Source: CALMKX01 sp036274895 (lineage in GTDB: Bacteria > Acidobacteriota > Thermoanaerobaculia > Multivoradales > SZUA-115). From it: a DNA stretch of 64,000 bases. Of this stretch, positions 48,458 through 58,687 are shown piece by piece (position 1 is the first letter of the stretch; every line of letters begins with the position of its first letter). The stretch is taken from contig DASUEU010000018.1 in NCBI GenBank assembly GCA_036274895.1, positions 128,959 to 192,958 of the forward strand, written 5' to 3'. The notes under the pieces were generated by a model. That model was not told the origin of the DNA. It did not search any database and saw only the letters and a list, made by a program, of their open reading frames with translations. The translations under genes and the position numbers were made by a program.

Positions 48458-51400
48458 TTACCGGAAGTTGAAGCGGACGCCCAGGCGGAACACGCGCGGG
48501 CTGACGATCTCGCGGACGTAGTCGCCGTTGGTCAGGCCGGTGAGCACCTGACGGGTCTGGCCACCCACCACGGTCGTGTCGGTGACGCCGTCGCGGTTGT
48601 TGTCGACGCCGGCGCGGACCGAAGACTCGGTCTGGAGAGTGTTGTTGTTGTTCAGCAAGTTGAAGCCGTCCACCGAAACGGTGAGGCCGAAGTCGCTGAA
48701 GTGGAACTCCTTCTCCAAGCGAGCGTTGAAGATGAGCACGTCGTCGTTGCGGTACGACTCGACGTCCGTGACGGCGAGGAAGTTCCGCGTGCCGATCGCG
48801 TCACCGGGGTTGGTGCGGACGTTGTAGGGGATCGGATAGCCCTCGCGGCCGGAAAGGTTGCCCGCGATGTTGAAGCCCCACGGACGGTCCGGAGCGATCT
48901 GGTACAGACCGCTGATGTCGAACGCCCAGTTGCTGTTGATGAAGACGTTGCCCTTGGCGCCCGAGGTGGTGCCGGAGCCGAGAAGGACCGCGCCGCCGTC
49001 AACCGACGAGCCGGGCAGCAGGTTGTTGCCCTCCTCGTTGGCGCTGTTCGGAACGCTCCACTCCCAGTCGCTCCAGGTCACGTGGCCGCGGAGCAGCCAG
49101 CGGTTGGCCAGGCGCTTGTTGAAGGTGAGGCTGACGCCGAGGTAATCCTGCTCACGGTCGCCGTTGGTGAGGAACACACCACCGTTCGTGGTCAGGTTGG
49201 GATTGAGCCGGCGGATCGGCACGATCTGGGTCGAGCCGTCCGGCAGGGTGACGATCAGGTTGCGCACCAGCGAGTAGTCAGCCGAGGTATGAACCCGGCC
49301 GAGGCTGCCCGCGGGCTCGCTGCCGTCCAGCACCAAGCGCTCGTTCTCGAGGATGTCGCTGTACTTGCGGATGGTGGCCGACAGGCCGATCAGGAACTCC
49401 GGCAGCAGCGAGTGCTCGACCGAGAGAACCAGCTCGTCGGTGGTCGGGGCGTCGAGGTTCGGGTCGGTGATGTTGAGCGGAATGAGGCCCGGGTTGTTCG
49501 GGTCGAAGCCGACGTAGAAGGCCGTGGGGCCGATCTCGTTCGGGGTGATGGCGCCGTCACCGTTCGGGTCGTCCCAGTAGAAGTAGTGATACTGGTAGTT
49601 CGCCGGGTTGGTGTTGGAGACCGTGCCCGAGCCGAGCTGATCGGCGAAGCGGGAGTAGGAAGCCCGGATCAGGGTCTTGCGCTGCTCGCCCAAGGCATAG
49701 GTCAGGCCCAGGCGCGGAGTGATGGACTCCCACTCGAAGCCGGGGTCGCCACCGGCGAAAGTGCCGCCGCTGCCGTTCGCGCCCGTGATGACGTTGCCGT
49801 CGAAGTCGCGGAACGGGATCGGGGTGGCCGGGATGGTGGCCGGGCTGTTGGTGCCCTCCTGCAGGTCGTAGCGCAGACCGAAGTTCGCCACGAGGTTGCC
49901 GAAGGTCATGGTGTCCTGGACGTAGAGCGAGGTGTACTCGACCTCGTCCGTGATGTTGCGGTCGGTGCGGTTGAAGCCGAGGCCGAAGGCGGCGAGGCCG
50001 ACCAGCTGCTGGCCCGGCCAGGTGGAGAACGAGGTCACTTCGATGTTGCGGTAGCTGACGCCGAAGCGCAGCTCGTGGCTGGAGGAGCCCACGTTGAAGA
50101 AGTAGTTGCCGTCGAGCTTGTACTGCTCCGCCGGCCGATCCGTCTCGTAGACCAGGAAGCTGTTGGCCCACACGCCGGCGGCACTCTGCACGACGTTGGG
50201 GAAGGTCGGGTCGCCGATGCCGCCACCGATCGGGGTCAGCGAGAAGCCGCCCTCGACCTTGGAGGCCATGCCGGTCAGGTAGAAGTTCGAGTTGAAGATG
50301 TGGGTGTCCTCGAGCTTGTAGATCGGGGTGCCACCCTTCTGGTTCCAGGTCGTCGCCGGCGGCCGGGTCGGGCCGGCGTTACGGCCGCTCTTCTGCTTGT
50401 CACCGAAGTGGTAGAAGGCGGTCAGCGAGTTGTTCGCCGTGACCTGGGCGTTGATCTTGGCGGCATAGGCCGGCAGCTCGGTGACGTCGTGGCTGCCCGG
50501 GCCGGTGGCGCCCTGCACACCGCGCAGGGTCAGGAGGTCGATCTCCTGGGTGCCGTAGGAGCCCCAGAGCCACACGCGGTCCTTGACGATCGGACCGCCG
50601 CCCTCGGCGCCGTAGTCGAGGATCTCGACGATGGCGTTGCCCTGGGCGAAGGGGGGCTGGGCGTTGGAGTTCGGCACGCCGTTGGCGCCCGTGACGGTGA
50701 TCGAACCGTTCGGGTTGACGATCGCCCGGCTGGCGTTCCACAGGCCGGCCTGGCCGAGCTCGCTGTTGTCGAAGTCGAGGTCGGACTGGTAGCTCTCGTC
50801 GGTCTGGAAGTACCGGCCGGAGAACCGCCACTCGTTGGTGCCGCGCTTCGTCACCATGTTCATGGTCACGCCGCCGGTCGCCAGGGAGACGTCGGTGCCA
50901 CCGGTGGTGACCTGCATCTCCTCGAACGAGTCGAAGTTGTAGTACGTCGGCGAGGAGCCGATCGCACCCATGTCCGTGATGACCACGCCGTCCACCGCCC
51001 ACACGGAGTTGTCGTCGTTGGTGCCCGGGCTGATGTAGAGGGTCTGCTGACCGCTCTCGTTGCCGCCGACGTTGACGCGGTCGACGAGCACGCCCGGGGT
51101 CTGCTGCAGGATCACCCAGGGGTCACGGGCGGTCGGGATCTTCTCGAGCTCGACCTGGGACACCGTCTGACCGGTGGAGATCTTCCGCTCGTCGAGGAGC
51201 GGGCTTTCCGAGGTCACCGTGATGACCTCTTCCACCGCTGGGGTGAGGGTCACCTCGATGGAGGTGTTACGGCCGACCGAAATGCTGATGTTCGGGTAGT
51301 CGACCGTGGAGAAACCCTCGAGCTCGGCCTTGAGCTGGTAGCCGCCCGGGGAGAGCCCCAGGAACCGGAACTGCCCCTCGGCGTTGGTCACCTGGACCTG

Positions 51401-51577
51401 GGTCGCGCCGGTACCCGTGAGGGTGACCGTGACGCCCGGGAGGGGAGCTCCCTGGTTGTCCTGGACCGTGCCGTAGAGGTTGCCGGACTGCAGCTGAGCG
51501 AAAGCCGAGCCCGCGCCCACCAGCAGCGCGAGCGCTGCGAGGACGAGGACCTTCCGCCACTGATTAATGCTGCTCAT
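48458..51577 (-). CDS. Oar-like TonB-dependent receptor
   Basis: A 1039-residue outer-membrane protein. The signal peptide (ending GSAFA, about residue 26) is followed by a CarboxypepD_reg domain (GTVQDNQGAPLPGVTVTLTG) at about 33-115, a plug domain at about 120-240 (VEEVITVTSESPLLDERKIS), and a long beta-barrel ending VRFNFR. This layout is typical of Oar/SusC-like receptors that abound in Acidobacteriota. Likely role: uptake of a large ligand, unknown. AGGAGG lies about 9 bases ahead of the ATG. No SusD homologue is adjacent. Confidence 0.93.
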   Translation of the reverse strand: MSSINQWRKVLVLAALALLVGAGSAFAQLQSGNLYGTVQDNQGAPLPGVTVTLTGTGATQVQVTNAEGQFRFLGLSPGGYQLKAELEGFSTVDYPNISISVGRNTSIEVTLTPAVEEVITVTSESPLLDERKISTGQTVSQVELEKIPTARDPWVILQQTPGVLVDRVNVGGNESGQQTLYISPGTNDDNSVWAVDGVVITDMGAIGSSPTYYNFDSFEEMQVTTGGTDVSLATGGVTMNMVTKRGTNEWRFSGRYFQTDESYQSDLDFDNSELGQAGLWNASRAIVNPNGSITVTGANGVPNSNAQPPFAQGNAIVEILDYGAEGGGPIVKDRVWLWGSYGTQEIDLLTLRGVQGATGPGSHDVTELPAYAAKINAQVTANNSLTAFYHFGDKQKSGRNAGPTRPPATTWNQKGGTPIYKLEDTHIFNSNFYLTGMASKVEGGFSLTPIGGGIGDPTFPNVVQSAAGVWANSFLVYETDRPAEQYKLDGNYFFNVGSSSHELRFGVSYRNIEVTSFSTWPGQQLVGLAAFGLGFNRTDRNITDEVEYTSLYVQDTMTFGNLVANFGLRYDLQEGTNSPATIPATPIPFRDFDGNVITGANGSGGTFAGGDPGFEWESITPRLGLTYALGEQRKTLIRASYSRFADQLGSGTVSNTNPANYQYHYFYWDDPNGDGAITPNEIGPTAFYVGFDPNNPGLIPLNITDPNLDAPTTDELVLSVEHSLLPEFLIGLSATIRKYSDILENERLVLDGSEPAGSLGRVHTSADYSLVRNLIVTLPDGSTQIVPIRRLNPNLTTNGGVFLTNGDREQDYLGVSLTFNKRLANRWLLRGHVTWSDWEWSVPNSANEEGNNLLPGSSVDGGAVLLGSGTTSGAKGNVFINSNWAFDISGLYQIAPDRPWGFNIAGNLSGREGYPIPYNVRTNPGDAIGTRNFLAVTDVESYRNDDVLIFNARLEKEFHFSDFGLTVSVDGFNLLNNNNTLQTESSVRAGVDNNRDGVTDTTVVGGQTRQVLTGLTNGDYVREIVSPRVFRLGVRFNFR

Positions 51578-52041
51578 GCGAATGAAACCTCCTGTGAAGG
51601 ATGGTTTACGAAAGCCTCTTCCCCGTCGTGGGGCAGAAGCAGAACGCGCGGTTGAGGAAGTCCGAGACGCAAGTATCTCACAGCTGGTTCAAGAGGCTGC
51701 TGGGGGGCCTCGAGGCCCCAGACTCGTCGTTCGGGACGCGCTGGAACTGGACTGTAACAGGCCATTCGCCGATGGGTCAAGCAACGGCAGTGCCACCTTC
51801 GGCGGCTTCATGCTGCTGCCGCATCTCACTGAAGAGAAGAGACTTAGGCGCCACGCCTAGAAGATGATCAGACAGGTCACAAAACCGGATCCAAGATCTT
51901 GGAGGCAGTCCATCCAAAGTCTTGGAGAATCCACGCTCGGATCGTCGGACTCGCCCAGCCAGACCCTGAACGGACCACCAATTGGGACAGGATAGGCTCT
52001 GCCGGAACGGCCTTTGCAGCCGCAACCCGACGGAGGGCACC
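51578..52041. other. 464-base divergent intergenic region
   Basis: It separates the TonB receptor from the transglutaminase/TPR lipoprotein. A perfect 16-base palindrome GGGGCCTCGAGGCCCC lies at 51704-51719 and a hairpin TAGGCG-CCA-CGCCTA at 51845-51859. It must hold both promoters. No convincing gene or RNA was seen. Confidence 0.6.
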
Positions 52042-53178
52042 ATGATCGCCGCCCGGATTCTCCTCGTATCGACCCTGGCCGCCTCGTTGGCCCTCGCCGC
52101 TTGCACCCAGTACCAGCCCTTCGACGCCGAGGGCTTCCTGGAACAGGAGCTCGACCGTCGCGTCGACCGTGACCGCCGCGCTCGTGCCGAGGTGCCCTTC
52201 GCCCTCAGCCCGGAGATCGAGAAGGTGCTGACCGAGAAGTACAAGCCGGGCCCGAACGAGCTGCGCCGGGTCGAGCAGGTTCTCGACTTCATCTTCCAGC
52301 GCATCGACCTCACCTACTCCCTCACTCCCACCCGCAACGCGGTCGGGACCTACCGGAGCCGGCAGGGCAACTGCCTCTCCTTCGTCAACCTCTTCGTGGG
52401 CGTCGCCCGCTTCAACCGGCTCACCCCCTTCTACGTCGAGGTCACCGATTACCAGCGCTGGAACTACAAGGATGGTCTGGTGGTCAGCCGCGGCCACATC
52501 GTGGCCGGCATGTACGTCAACGGCAAGCTGCGCACCTACGACTTCCTACCTTACCGGGCCAAGGCCTACCGGCAGTTCAAGCCGATCGACGACCTGACGG
52601 CGGCAGCCCACTACTACAACAACCTGGGCGCCGAGGCCCTGATGGAAGGCGACATCGAGCAGGCTCTCGACCAGCTGCAGATCGCCCGCGAGATCGCCCC
52701 CGACTTCATCAAGGGGCTCAACAACCTGGGCGTGGTCTACGCCCGCACCGGCAAGGTCGAGGAGGCGGTGGAGATCTACCAGCGCGCTCTGGCGGTCGAG
52801 CCGGAGGACCCCGCCCTCCTGACCAACCTCGCGCGCGCCTATCAGCAACTCGGCCGCCTGGACGAGGCTCAGTCCACCCTCACCAAGGTCGAGGGGATCA
52901 ACTCCACCAACCCCTTCTTCTTCGTCTACCAGAGCGAGGTCGCCCTAGCGCGCAACGACAACCAGGCCGCCCTCGACTACCTCGCCGAGGCCCTCCGGCA
53001 GGACAGCGAGCTTCCCGAGGTGCACGTGGCCCTGGTCAAGACCTATCTCGCCATGGGCGACGTCGGGCGCGCTCGGCACCACCTCGAGCGGGCCCTCCGC
53101 CTCGACGCCACCAACCGCGAGGCCCTGCGCCTGGCCGTGATGCTCGGCAGCGACGGGGCGACGGCGGGCAAGCCTTGA
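52042..53178 (+). CDS. Transglutaminase-like/TPR lipoprotein
   Basis: A 378-residue lipoprotein (lipobox LAAC, C21). Residues about 55-175 form a transglutaminase-like domain with a complete candidate triad: C111 (RQGNCLSFVNL), H152 (SRGHIVAGMY) and D167 (RTYDFLP). Residues about 195-370 hold five TPR units (ALMEGDIEQALDQLQIAREI, NNLGVVYARTGKVEEAVEIY). Such proteins may act as peptidases or scaffolds in the periplasm. The ATG at 52042 follows GGAGGGC. The 3' neighbour DUF3179 gene starts 58 bases on. Confidence 0.85.
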   Translation: MIAARILLVSTLAASLALAACTQYQPFDAEGFLEQELDRRVDRDRRARAEVPFALSPEIEKVLTEKYKPGPNELRRVEQVLDFIFQRIDLTYSLTPTRNAVGTYRSRQGNCLSFVNLFVGVARFNRLTPFYVEVTDYQRWNYKDGLVVSRGHIVAGMYVNGKLRTYDFLPYRAKAYRQFKPIDDLTAAAHYYNNLGAEALMEGDIEQALDQLQIAREIAPDFIKGLNNLGVVYARTGKVEEAVEIYQRALAVEPEDPALLTNLARAYQQLGRLDEAQSTLTKVEGINSTNPFFFVYQSEVALARNDNQAALDYLAEALRQDSELPEVHVALVKTYLAMGDVGRARHHLERALRLDATNREALRLAVMLGSDGATAGKP

Positions 53179-53236
53179 GCCCGCCGGGAGCCTCGCCCAG
53201 AGAACCACCGCGCTCCCAGCTCCGTATCGAAGGGGC

Positions 53237-54634
53237 ATGAACCGAGACCGGTCCTCGCGCCCGTGGTGTCTGCGGACTCCGAGTCCGCTCCTCGCTTCCA
53301 GCCTCCTCACCTTGGTCCTCGCCTCGCCCGCCGGGGCCGTGCCGCCCGGATACGAGCCCCTCGAGCGCCTCGTCTCGGTGGACGGTGAAGTGCGCAGGGA
53401 GGCGGCCAGGGAGATCGTCGCCGGCGGCGACCGCTCGCTGATCCCGGGCATCGTGGACGCCGTGTTCTTCGTCAAGAGGCTCGAACGCCTGGATCTCTAC
53501 ACGGCCCTCGAGGGTCTGACCGGCGAGAAGCTGCCGCGCAGCTTCTACGACTGGGTGGAGTGGGTGGGCGCTCATCCCGAGATCAAGCCGAAGGAGGGCT
53601 ACCCGGAGTGGAAGCTGAGCCTCCTGCAGCGCATCGACCGGCGCTTCGCGGCCTTTCTCTATCGCGGGGCGCCCATGCGCGTCCGGCTCGAAGAGGTGGT
53701 TTGGGGCGGCGTCAAGGTGGACGGCATTCCCAGTCTGGACGACCCCGCCGTCCTGCCCGCCGCCGAGGCCCGCGGCATGCGCGACGACGAGGCGGTCTTC
53801 GGCGTCTCGCTGGGTGGCGCCCAGCGGGCCTACCCGGTGCGCATCCTCTCCTGGCACGAGATGACCAACGACGTGGTGGGCGGCGAGCCGATCGCCCTGT
53901 CCTACTGCACCCTCTGCGGCAGCGCCATCCTCTACGGCACCCGCACGCCCAAGGGCAGTCCCTACCGCTTCGGCACCTCCGGGCTGCTCTATCGATCCAA
54001 CAAGCTGATGTTCGACCGCAGCTCCTACACCCTGTGGAGCAACATCACCGGCGAGCCGGTGATCGGCCGCCTCGCCAACAGCTCGGTCCGGCTGCCCATG
54101 CTGCCCGTGACCCGCACCACCTGGAAGGAGTGGCGGGAGCGCTTCCCCGACACCACGGTGGTCTCGCTCGAGCAGGAAGCGGGCAAGAGGGCGGGCTACG
54201 AGTACTTGCCCGGGGCCGCGGACCGTGCCCGTCGCGACGTGAAGTTCCCGGTCTGGCAGAAGAGCAATGCCCTGCCCCGCGACGAGGAGGTCTTCGCCCT
54301 GCGCATCGGCTCGGCGACCAAGGCCTACCCTCTGGCCGCCCTCTACGCCGAGAAGTTGGTCCAGGATCGCCTGGGTGAGACCGACTTGCTTCTCCTCGCC
54401 GACCCGTCGAGCGGTGCCGTCCGCGCCTACGACCGTAGCGGCAAGACCTTTGCAGTCGGCCCCACCTCGCGTGAGGTCAAGGACGACAGCGGCGCCCGGT
54501 GGAAGGTGGAAGAGGAGGGCTTGGTGCGGGTGGACGATCCCACCGTCCGCCTTCCCCGAGTGGCCGGCCACATCGCCTTCTGGTTCGGCTGGTACGGCTT
54601 CTACCCCGAAACCGAGATCTACAAGCGACGCTGA
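53237..54634 (+). CDS. Exported DUF3179 protein
   Basis: A 465-residue protein with a signal peptide (hydrophobic stretch at about 18-34, ending AGA). The DUF3179 signature runs through most of the chain: the domain core has SWHEMTNDVVGGEPIALSYC followed by TLCGSAILYG, with a CxxC (CTLC), and GTSGLLYRSNKLMFDRSSYTLW further on. The biochemical role of DUF3179 is unknown; the CxxC could bind metal or be redox-active. It converges on the membrane protein gene with an 8-base gap. Confidence 0.88.
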   Translation: MNRDRSSRPWCLRTPSPLLASSLLTLVLASPAGAVPPGYEPLERLVSVDGEVRREAAREIVAGGDRSLIPGIVDAVFFVKRLERLDLYTALEGLTGEKLPRSFYDWVEWVGAHPEIKPKEGYPEWKLSLLQRIDRRFAAFLYRGAPMRVRLEEVVWGGVKVDGIPSLDDPAVLPAAEARGMRDDEAVFGVSLGGAQRAYPVRILSWHEMTNDVVGGEPIALSYCTLCGSAILYGTRTPKGSPYRFGTSGLLYRSNKLMFDRSSYTLWSNITGEPVIGRLANSSVRLPMLPVTRTTWKEWRERFPDTTVVSLEQEAGKRAGYEYLPGAADRARRDVKFPVWQKSNALPRDEEVFALRIGSATKAYPLAALYAEKLVQDRLGETDLLLLADPSSGAVRAYDRSGKTFAVGPTSREVKDDSGARWKVEEEGLVRVDDPTVRLPRVAGHIAFWFGWYGFYPETEIYKRR

Positions 54635-54641
54635 ACGGGCG

Positions 54642-56114
54642 TCAGGGACCCTCACCGATGCGGATCGTCACGGGCCGGTCGTCGATGATCTCGCCCGCGT
54701 CGTCCCGCTCGCCGGAGAGCCGGTAGTCGGGCTCGGCCAGGGCCATCCCCAGATGGACCAGGGCCAGGGCGGCGAGCACCCACGGCCAGAACCGGCGCAG
54801 CCGCTGGGGCACCAGCGCCACGGTACCGGCCGCCACCAGCAGCAGCAAGAACGGCCAGACGATCATCGTGCTGCGCAGGTAAGGGAAGAAGGCCACCGCG
54901 ACCAGGAGTCGATAGCCGAGCAGCAGGGCCCCCACCGCCAGCAGCTGCCGCTGCCGGCGCAGGACCCAGGTCCCGAGCGCCGCGAGACCGAGGCTCAGCC
55001 AGAGCCAGAGGGGCGAGCGGGCCGAAGCCACGTCCACCGGCAGGCGGACCCATTCCGGCGGGTTGGGCAGGTCGCGCAGGGTCCAGCCGTGGCCGAGCGC
55101 TCCCAGCGAGGCCCAGACCTTCGCCGCGCCGCGCGCCAGGAATCGCCCGGGGCGAGCGGCGATCTCCGCCAAGCCCAGCCGCCAGCCCCGGACGATCGCC
55201 TCGTGGTGGGGTGCCCAGGTGGGGTCCAGCTCGGCCGGCCGACCGGGCGGGGGCGGCAGGGTCCGGCGGGCGAAGAAGAGCTCTTCCTCGCGCTGGCCCA
55301 GGGCGAAGTTCAGGGGGCCGCCGAAGGAGACCGGCACCCACTCCGGCAGCGGCGAGGGCAGCTCGCCGACGTGAGCGCGGTTGTAGGAGGCGAGCGCGGA
55401 GTGGGCAGAGAGCACCGCCGGCAGCAGTGCCACCAGTCCCACCGCGAGAGTGATCAGGGCCGCCCGACGCCGTGCGGGCCGTCGCCACAGGAAGAACACC
55501 GCCAGGGCCAAGGCGAGCCCGAGATGCTCGGGGCGGGCCGAGGCCGCGAGGCCGTGGAGGAGCCCCGAGACGACCGGCCGGCGCCAGCCCAACCACAACA
55601 GGGCGACCAGCAGCAAGCGGTAGGGCACCTCCGCGCTCCACGCCGAGGCCAGCGCCAGCTCGCCGAAACCCAGGGGCAAGAAGAGGGCGAGGGGCAGAGC
55701 GAAGGGGACGCGGCCGGCGAGCAGGCGATAGAGCAGCACGCCAGTGGCGGCGCTCATCGCCACAGTGACCAGCTTGGCGGCCAGGAAGACCGCGGCCGGC
55801 TCGCCGAACAGCCACCAGAGAGGCGTCGCCAGCCAGATCGGCAGCGGCGGCTGGAGCGGCAGCCCGGCCATCATCAACGGCTCGCCCACCACCAGCCGCC
55901 GCGCCTGCTCGAGGTAGATCACCCCGTCGCCGAAGAAGAACAGCCCCACCGGCGTCGCCGCGAGCGGGCTCGCCGCGAGGGCGACGCCGTGAACCAGGAC
56001 AGCCCACAGGAGCACCCACCAGGAGCGCCCCGACTCGGGCCCCCCGGGCTGGGCCGGCTTGCCACTCTCGGGCGCGGAAGGAGTATCCTGTTTGGGCTTG
56101 CGCCGCACGACCAT
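54642..56114 (-). CDS. GT-C-like polytopic membrane protein
   Basis: A 490-residue integral membrane protein with about 10-12 hydrophobic segments. An early extracytoplasmic loop contains a D-rich element (FFFGDGVIYLEQARRLVVGE), the position of the catalytic acid in GT-C (PMT/ArnT/GT39-like) glycosyltransferases. The C-terminal part is soluble (ERDDAGEIIDDRPVTIRIGE). It probably transfers sugars from lipid carriers outside the membrane, but assignment rests on topology. The N-terminus is proline-rich. It is convergent with the DUF3179 gene and divergent from the first VWFA gene. Confidence 0.65.
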   Translation of the reverse strand: MVVRRKPKQDTPSAPESGKPAQPGGPESGRSWWVLLWAVLVHGVALAASPLAATPVGLFFFGDGVIYLEQARRLVVGEPLMMAGLPLQPPLPIWLATPLWWLFGEPAAVFLAAKLVTVAMSAATGVLLYRLLAGRVPFALPLALFLPLGFGELALASAWSAEVPYRLLLVALLWLGWRRPVVSGLLHGLAASARPEHLGLALALAVFFLWRRPARRRAALITLAVGLVALLPAVLSAHSALASYNRAHVGELPSPLPEWVPVSFGGPLNFALGQREEELFFARRTLPPPPGRPAELDPTWAPHHEAIVRGWRLGLAEIAARPGRFLARGAAKVWASLGALGHGWTLRDLPNPPEWVRLPVDVASARSPLWLWLSLGLAALGTWVLRRQRQLLAVGALLLGYRLLVAVAFFPYLRSTMIVWPFLLLLVAAGTVALVPQRLRRFWPWVLAALALVHLGMALAEPDYRLSGERDDAGEIIDDRPVTIRIGEGP

Positions 56115-56224
56115 GACCGATTCGGGAATTCGACGAGTCTATCAGCGACCCCAAATCCCGAAGCGGGGGAATCCCAGGACCCGCTAACAGGGCTCTCGCT
56201 CGAGCCCTCAAGGGAGGAACTCTC

Positions 56225-58444
56225 ATGCGCGGCATGCGAAACCGCTCTCTCGCCGTCCTCGCCCTCGTCGGCGCCGGACTCGGCACTGTCGTCCTCGATG
56301 CCCGCGCAGCCCGCAAAGGGGGGAAGGGAGACTTCGAGGAGACCACCCGCGTCATCGCGGTCGAGGTTCCGGTCAACGTCGTCGACAAGCTCGGCCGGCC
56401 GGTCCGAGGGCTCCGGGCCGAAGACTTCGAGCTCTTCGACGAAGGCAGGCGCCAGACCCTGACCGGCTTCGAGGTCGTCGACCTCGCCAGCCCCGAGGTG
56501 CACCAGGCGGTGACTCCCTCGCGTCCGGGCGGGCTGCCTTCCGCCGCCCGCCGCCACTTCTTGCTGCTCTTCGACATCTCCTTCTCGAATCCCGCCGCCA
56601 TCACCCGCGCCCGGGAGGCTACCCGGGAGCTGGTGCTCTCCCGGCTCCACCCCAGCGACCTGGTGGCCGTGGCCGTCTACTCCCTCGAGACCGGGCCCCG
56701 GCTGATCGTCACCTTCACCCCGGACCGCGCCCAGGTGGCCCAGGCCCTGGACAGCCTCGGACTTTCCCGTGCGTCCCGGCTCGATCCGCTACGCTTCATC
56801 CTCGCCTCGAGCTTCGACGCTTCCAGCGACACCCGTGTCGACTCCAGCGATCTGGGCGGCCGGAACACCGAGCTCGACCTGCTCGGCGGCTTCCAGGACA
56901 CCGCACGCGATCAGCTGGCGATCATCAACAAGATGCTGGAGCGCAACGAGAAGGGCTACGCCCGTTCCCAGGTCACCGCCTTCGCGCGGGCCCTGGGGGA
57001 GATGGCCCAGATCCTCGGCTCCATCGAGGGCCGCAAGCAGGTGCTGCTGTTCTCCGAGGGCTTCGACAGCCGCCTGCTCACCGGCGTCCCCTTCGACACC
57101 GAGGCGGAGGGAGACATGCGCAGCGTGCAGATCCAGCGTGGCGACATCGCCCTGATCGACTCGGACGACTCCTACGGCAATACCGGCGTGCAGACCAACC
57201 TCGCCGAGATGGTCTCGCAGTTCCGCCGCGCTGACTGTGTGATCCAGGCCGTGGACATCGGCGGCCTGAGGGCGGAGGACCGCCTCACCGACACCTCGGC
57301 CACCGGTCAGGGGATGCGGTCGCGGCTCAACTCCGGCCATGACGGCCTGTTCTACGTGGCCAACGAGACCGGTGGCGAGCTGTTCAAGAACTCGACCGAC
57401 CTCTCCGAGCAGCTGCCCCAGGTTCTCGATCGCAGTGCCGTAACCTACCTGCTCACCTTCCAGACCGGCGAGCTGCCCACCACCGGCCGCTTTCGTCGCC
57501 TCAAGGTCAAGCTCGCGGACAGCGCGCCCCGGGATGCCCGGGTCTCCTTCCGCCAGGGCTACTTCGAGCCCCGTCCGTTCGAGGACCTCCATCCCCTCGA
57601 GAAGGATCTCCTGGCCTCGGACGCCATCGCCACCGCCGCCCTCTCGGACGAGATCCGCATGAACCTGCTGGTGGCGCCGTTCAAGGGCGGTCCGGGCTGG
57701 GCCTACGTGCCGGTGATCATCGAGCTGGACGGCGAGACCCTGCTCGCCGGCCAGAAGGACGGTCAGCTGTCCATCGAGCTTTACGCCTACGCCACGGACG
57801 AGAAGAGTGAGATGCGCGGCTTCTTCACCCAGCAGGTCAGCCTCGACATCAGCCGCAGCCGCGAGCGGCTGAAGGGCTCGGGCATCAAGTACTACGGTCA
57901 CCTCGAGATGCGCCCGGGTGACTACCAGGTGCGGGTGTTGGCAAGGAACGCCCGCACCGGTCGCACCGGCGTCAAGGCCATCAGCATGACGGTGCCGCAG
58001 TACGAGGAGACGCCGGCTTTCATCCTGCCTCCCTTCTTCCCGGAGCAGACCGCCCGCTGGGTGATGGTGCGGGAGCGCTCGACCCAATCGGGCAGCGCGA
58101 GCACCGTCTACCCCTTCACCATCAACGGCGAGCCGTACGTGCCCGCGGCCTTGCCGCAGATCGAGCTCGGCAACCCCACCGCCTTCTACCTGGTCGGCTA
58201 CAACTTCGGTGACGGCCACCTCTCCCTGGCCGGTGAGGTGGTGGACGCCGCCGGCACGGCGGTGCCGGGCGTCGAGGTCCGCCTGGTGGAGCGGACCGCC
58301 ACGGGCATTGCCGGCTACGACAAGCTGCTGGCCGAGATCGAGCACCCCACGCTCGCCGCCGGCACCTACACGCTGAAGGTGGAGCTGACCAACGCTGCCG
58401 GCGAGCGCGGGAAGACCTCGATTCCGATCGAGATTCAGAACTGA
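56225..58444 (+). CDS. Acidobacterial-type VWFA-related exported protein
   Basis: A 739-residue protein with a signal peptide or anchor (about residues 8-28). An early segment VIAVEVPVNVVDKLGRPVRG with LRAEDFELFDEG is typical of the VWFA-related proteins common in Acidobacteriota. The VWFA domain begins at HFLLLFDISFSN with an intact MIDAS (D117, S119, S121). The C-terminal half is beta-rich. It would bind metal-dependent protein ligands outside the cell. A tandem paralogue follows at 58688. The ATG at 56225 has a GGAGGAA-type Shine-Dalgarno. Confidence 0.88.
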   Translation: MRGMRNRSLAVLALVGAGLGTVVLDARAARKGGKGDFEETTRVIAVEVPVNVVDKLGRPVRGLRAEDFELFDEGRRQTLTGFEVVDLASPEVHQAVTPSRPGGLPSAARRHFLLLFDISFSNPAAITRAREATRELVLSRLHPSDLVAVAVYSLETGPRLIVTFTPDRAQVAQALDSLGLSRASRLDPLRFILASSFDASSDTRVDSSDLGGRNTELDLLGGFQDTARDQLAIINKMLERNEKGYARSQVTAFARALGEMAQILGSIEGRKQVLLFSEGFDSRLLTGVPFDTEAEGDMRSVQIQRGDIALIDSDDSYGNTGVQTNLAEMVSQFRRADCVIQAVDIGGLRAEDRLTDTSATGQGMRSRLNSGHDGLFYVANETGGELFKNSTDLSEQLPQVLDRSAVTYLLTFQTGELPTTGRFRRLKVKLADSAPRDARVSFRQGYFEPRPFEDLHPLEKDLLASDAIATAALSDEIRMNLLVAPFKGGPGWAYVPVIIELDGETLLAGQKDGQLSIELYAYATDEKSEMRGFFTQQVSLDISRSRERLKGSGIKYYGHLEMRPGDYQVRVLARNARTGRTGVKAISMTVPQYEETPAFILPPFFPEQTARWVMVRERSTQSGSASTVYPFTINGEPYVPAALPQIELGNPTAFYLVGYNFGDGHLSLAGEVVDAAGTAVPGVEVRLVERTATGIAGYDKLLAEIEHPTLAAGTYTLKVELTNAAGERGKTSIPIEIQN

Positions 58445-58496
58445 CCGGCCGGGAGGGCAGCTTGTCTCCAGGAAGGGTCGGGTAGGGTTGGACCAA

Positions 58497-58592
58497 CGTG
58501 TCGGTCCCAGGGACGAGGGCGGACACATGGATCCGCCCCTACCTGGGATCGCGCGGTTTCCGCAGGGGCGGACCAACGAGTCCGCCCTCCCC
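58497..58592. repeat. GTAGGGGC-related repeat between VWFA genes
   Basis: GGGCGGACACATGGATCCGC with CCCTAC, then GCAGGGGCGGACCAACGAGT with CCGCCC: two hairpins (GGCGGA/TCCGCC) of the same type as 31776-31836 and 35688-35757 but with different stem sequence. It fills most of the 243 bases between the paralogues. Confidence 0.65.
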
Positions 58593-58687
58593 TCCCCATG
58601 GCATATCTCCTGCTTGCGTTCGTCTTGAAGTACCATCCCGCCCGGGGCGCGCCGAGCACCCCCATCAGAGCTCGAGAGGAGGCGAAC

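Noticed and set aside
48701..51655. 984-codon plus-strand ORF
   Set aside because: Antisense to the TonB receptor; composition (V, E, R, D, G repeats) is that of a shadow frame.
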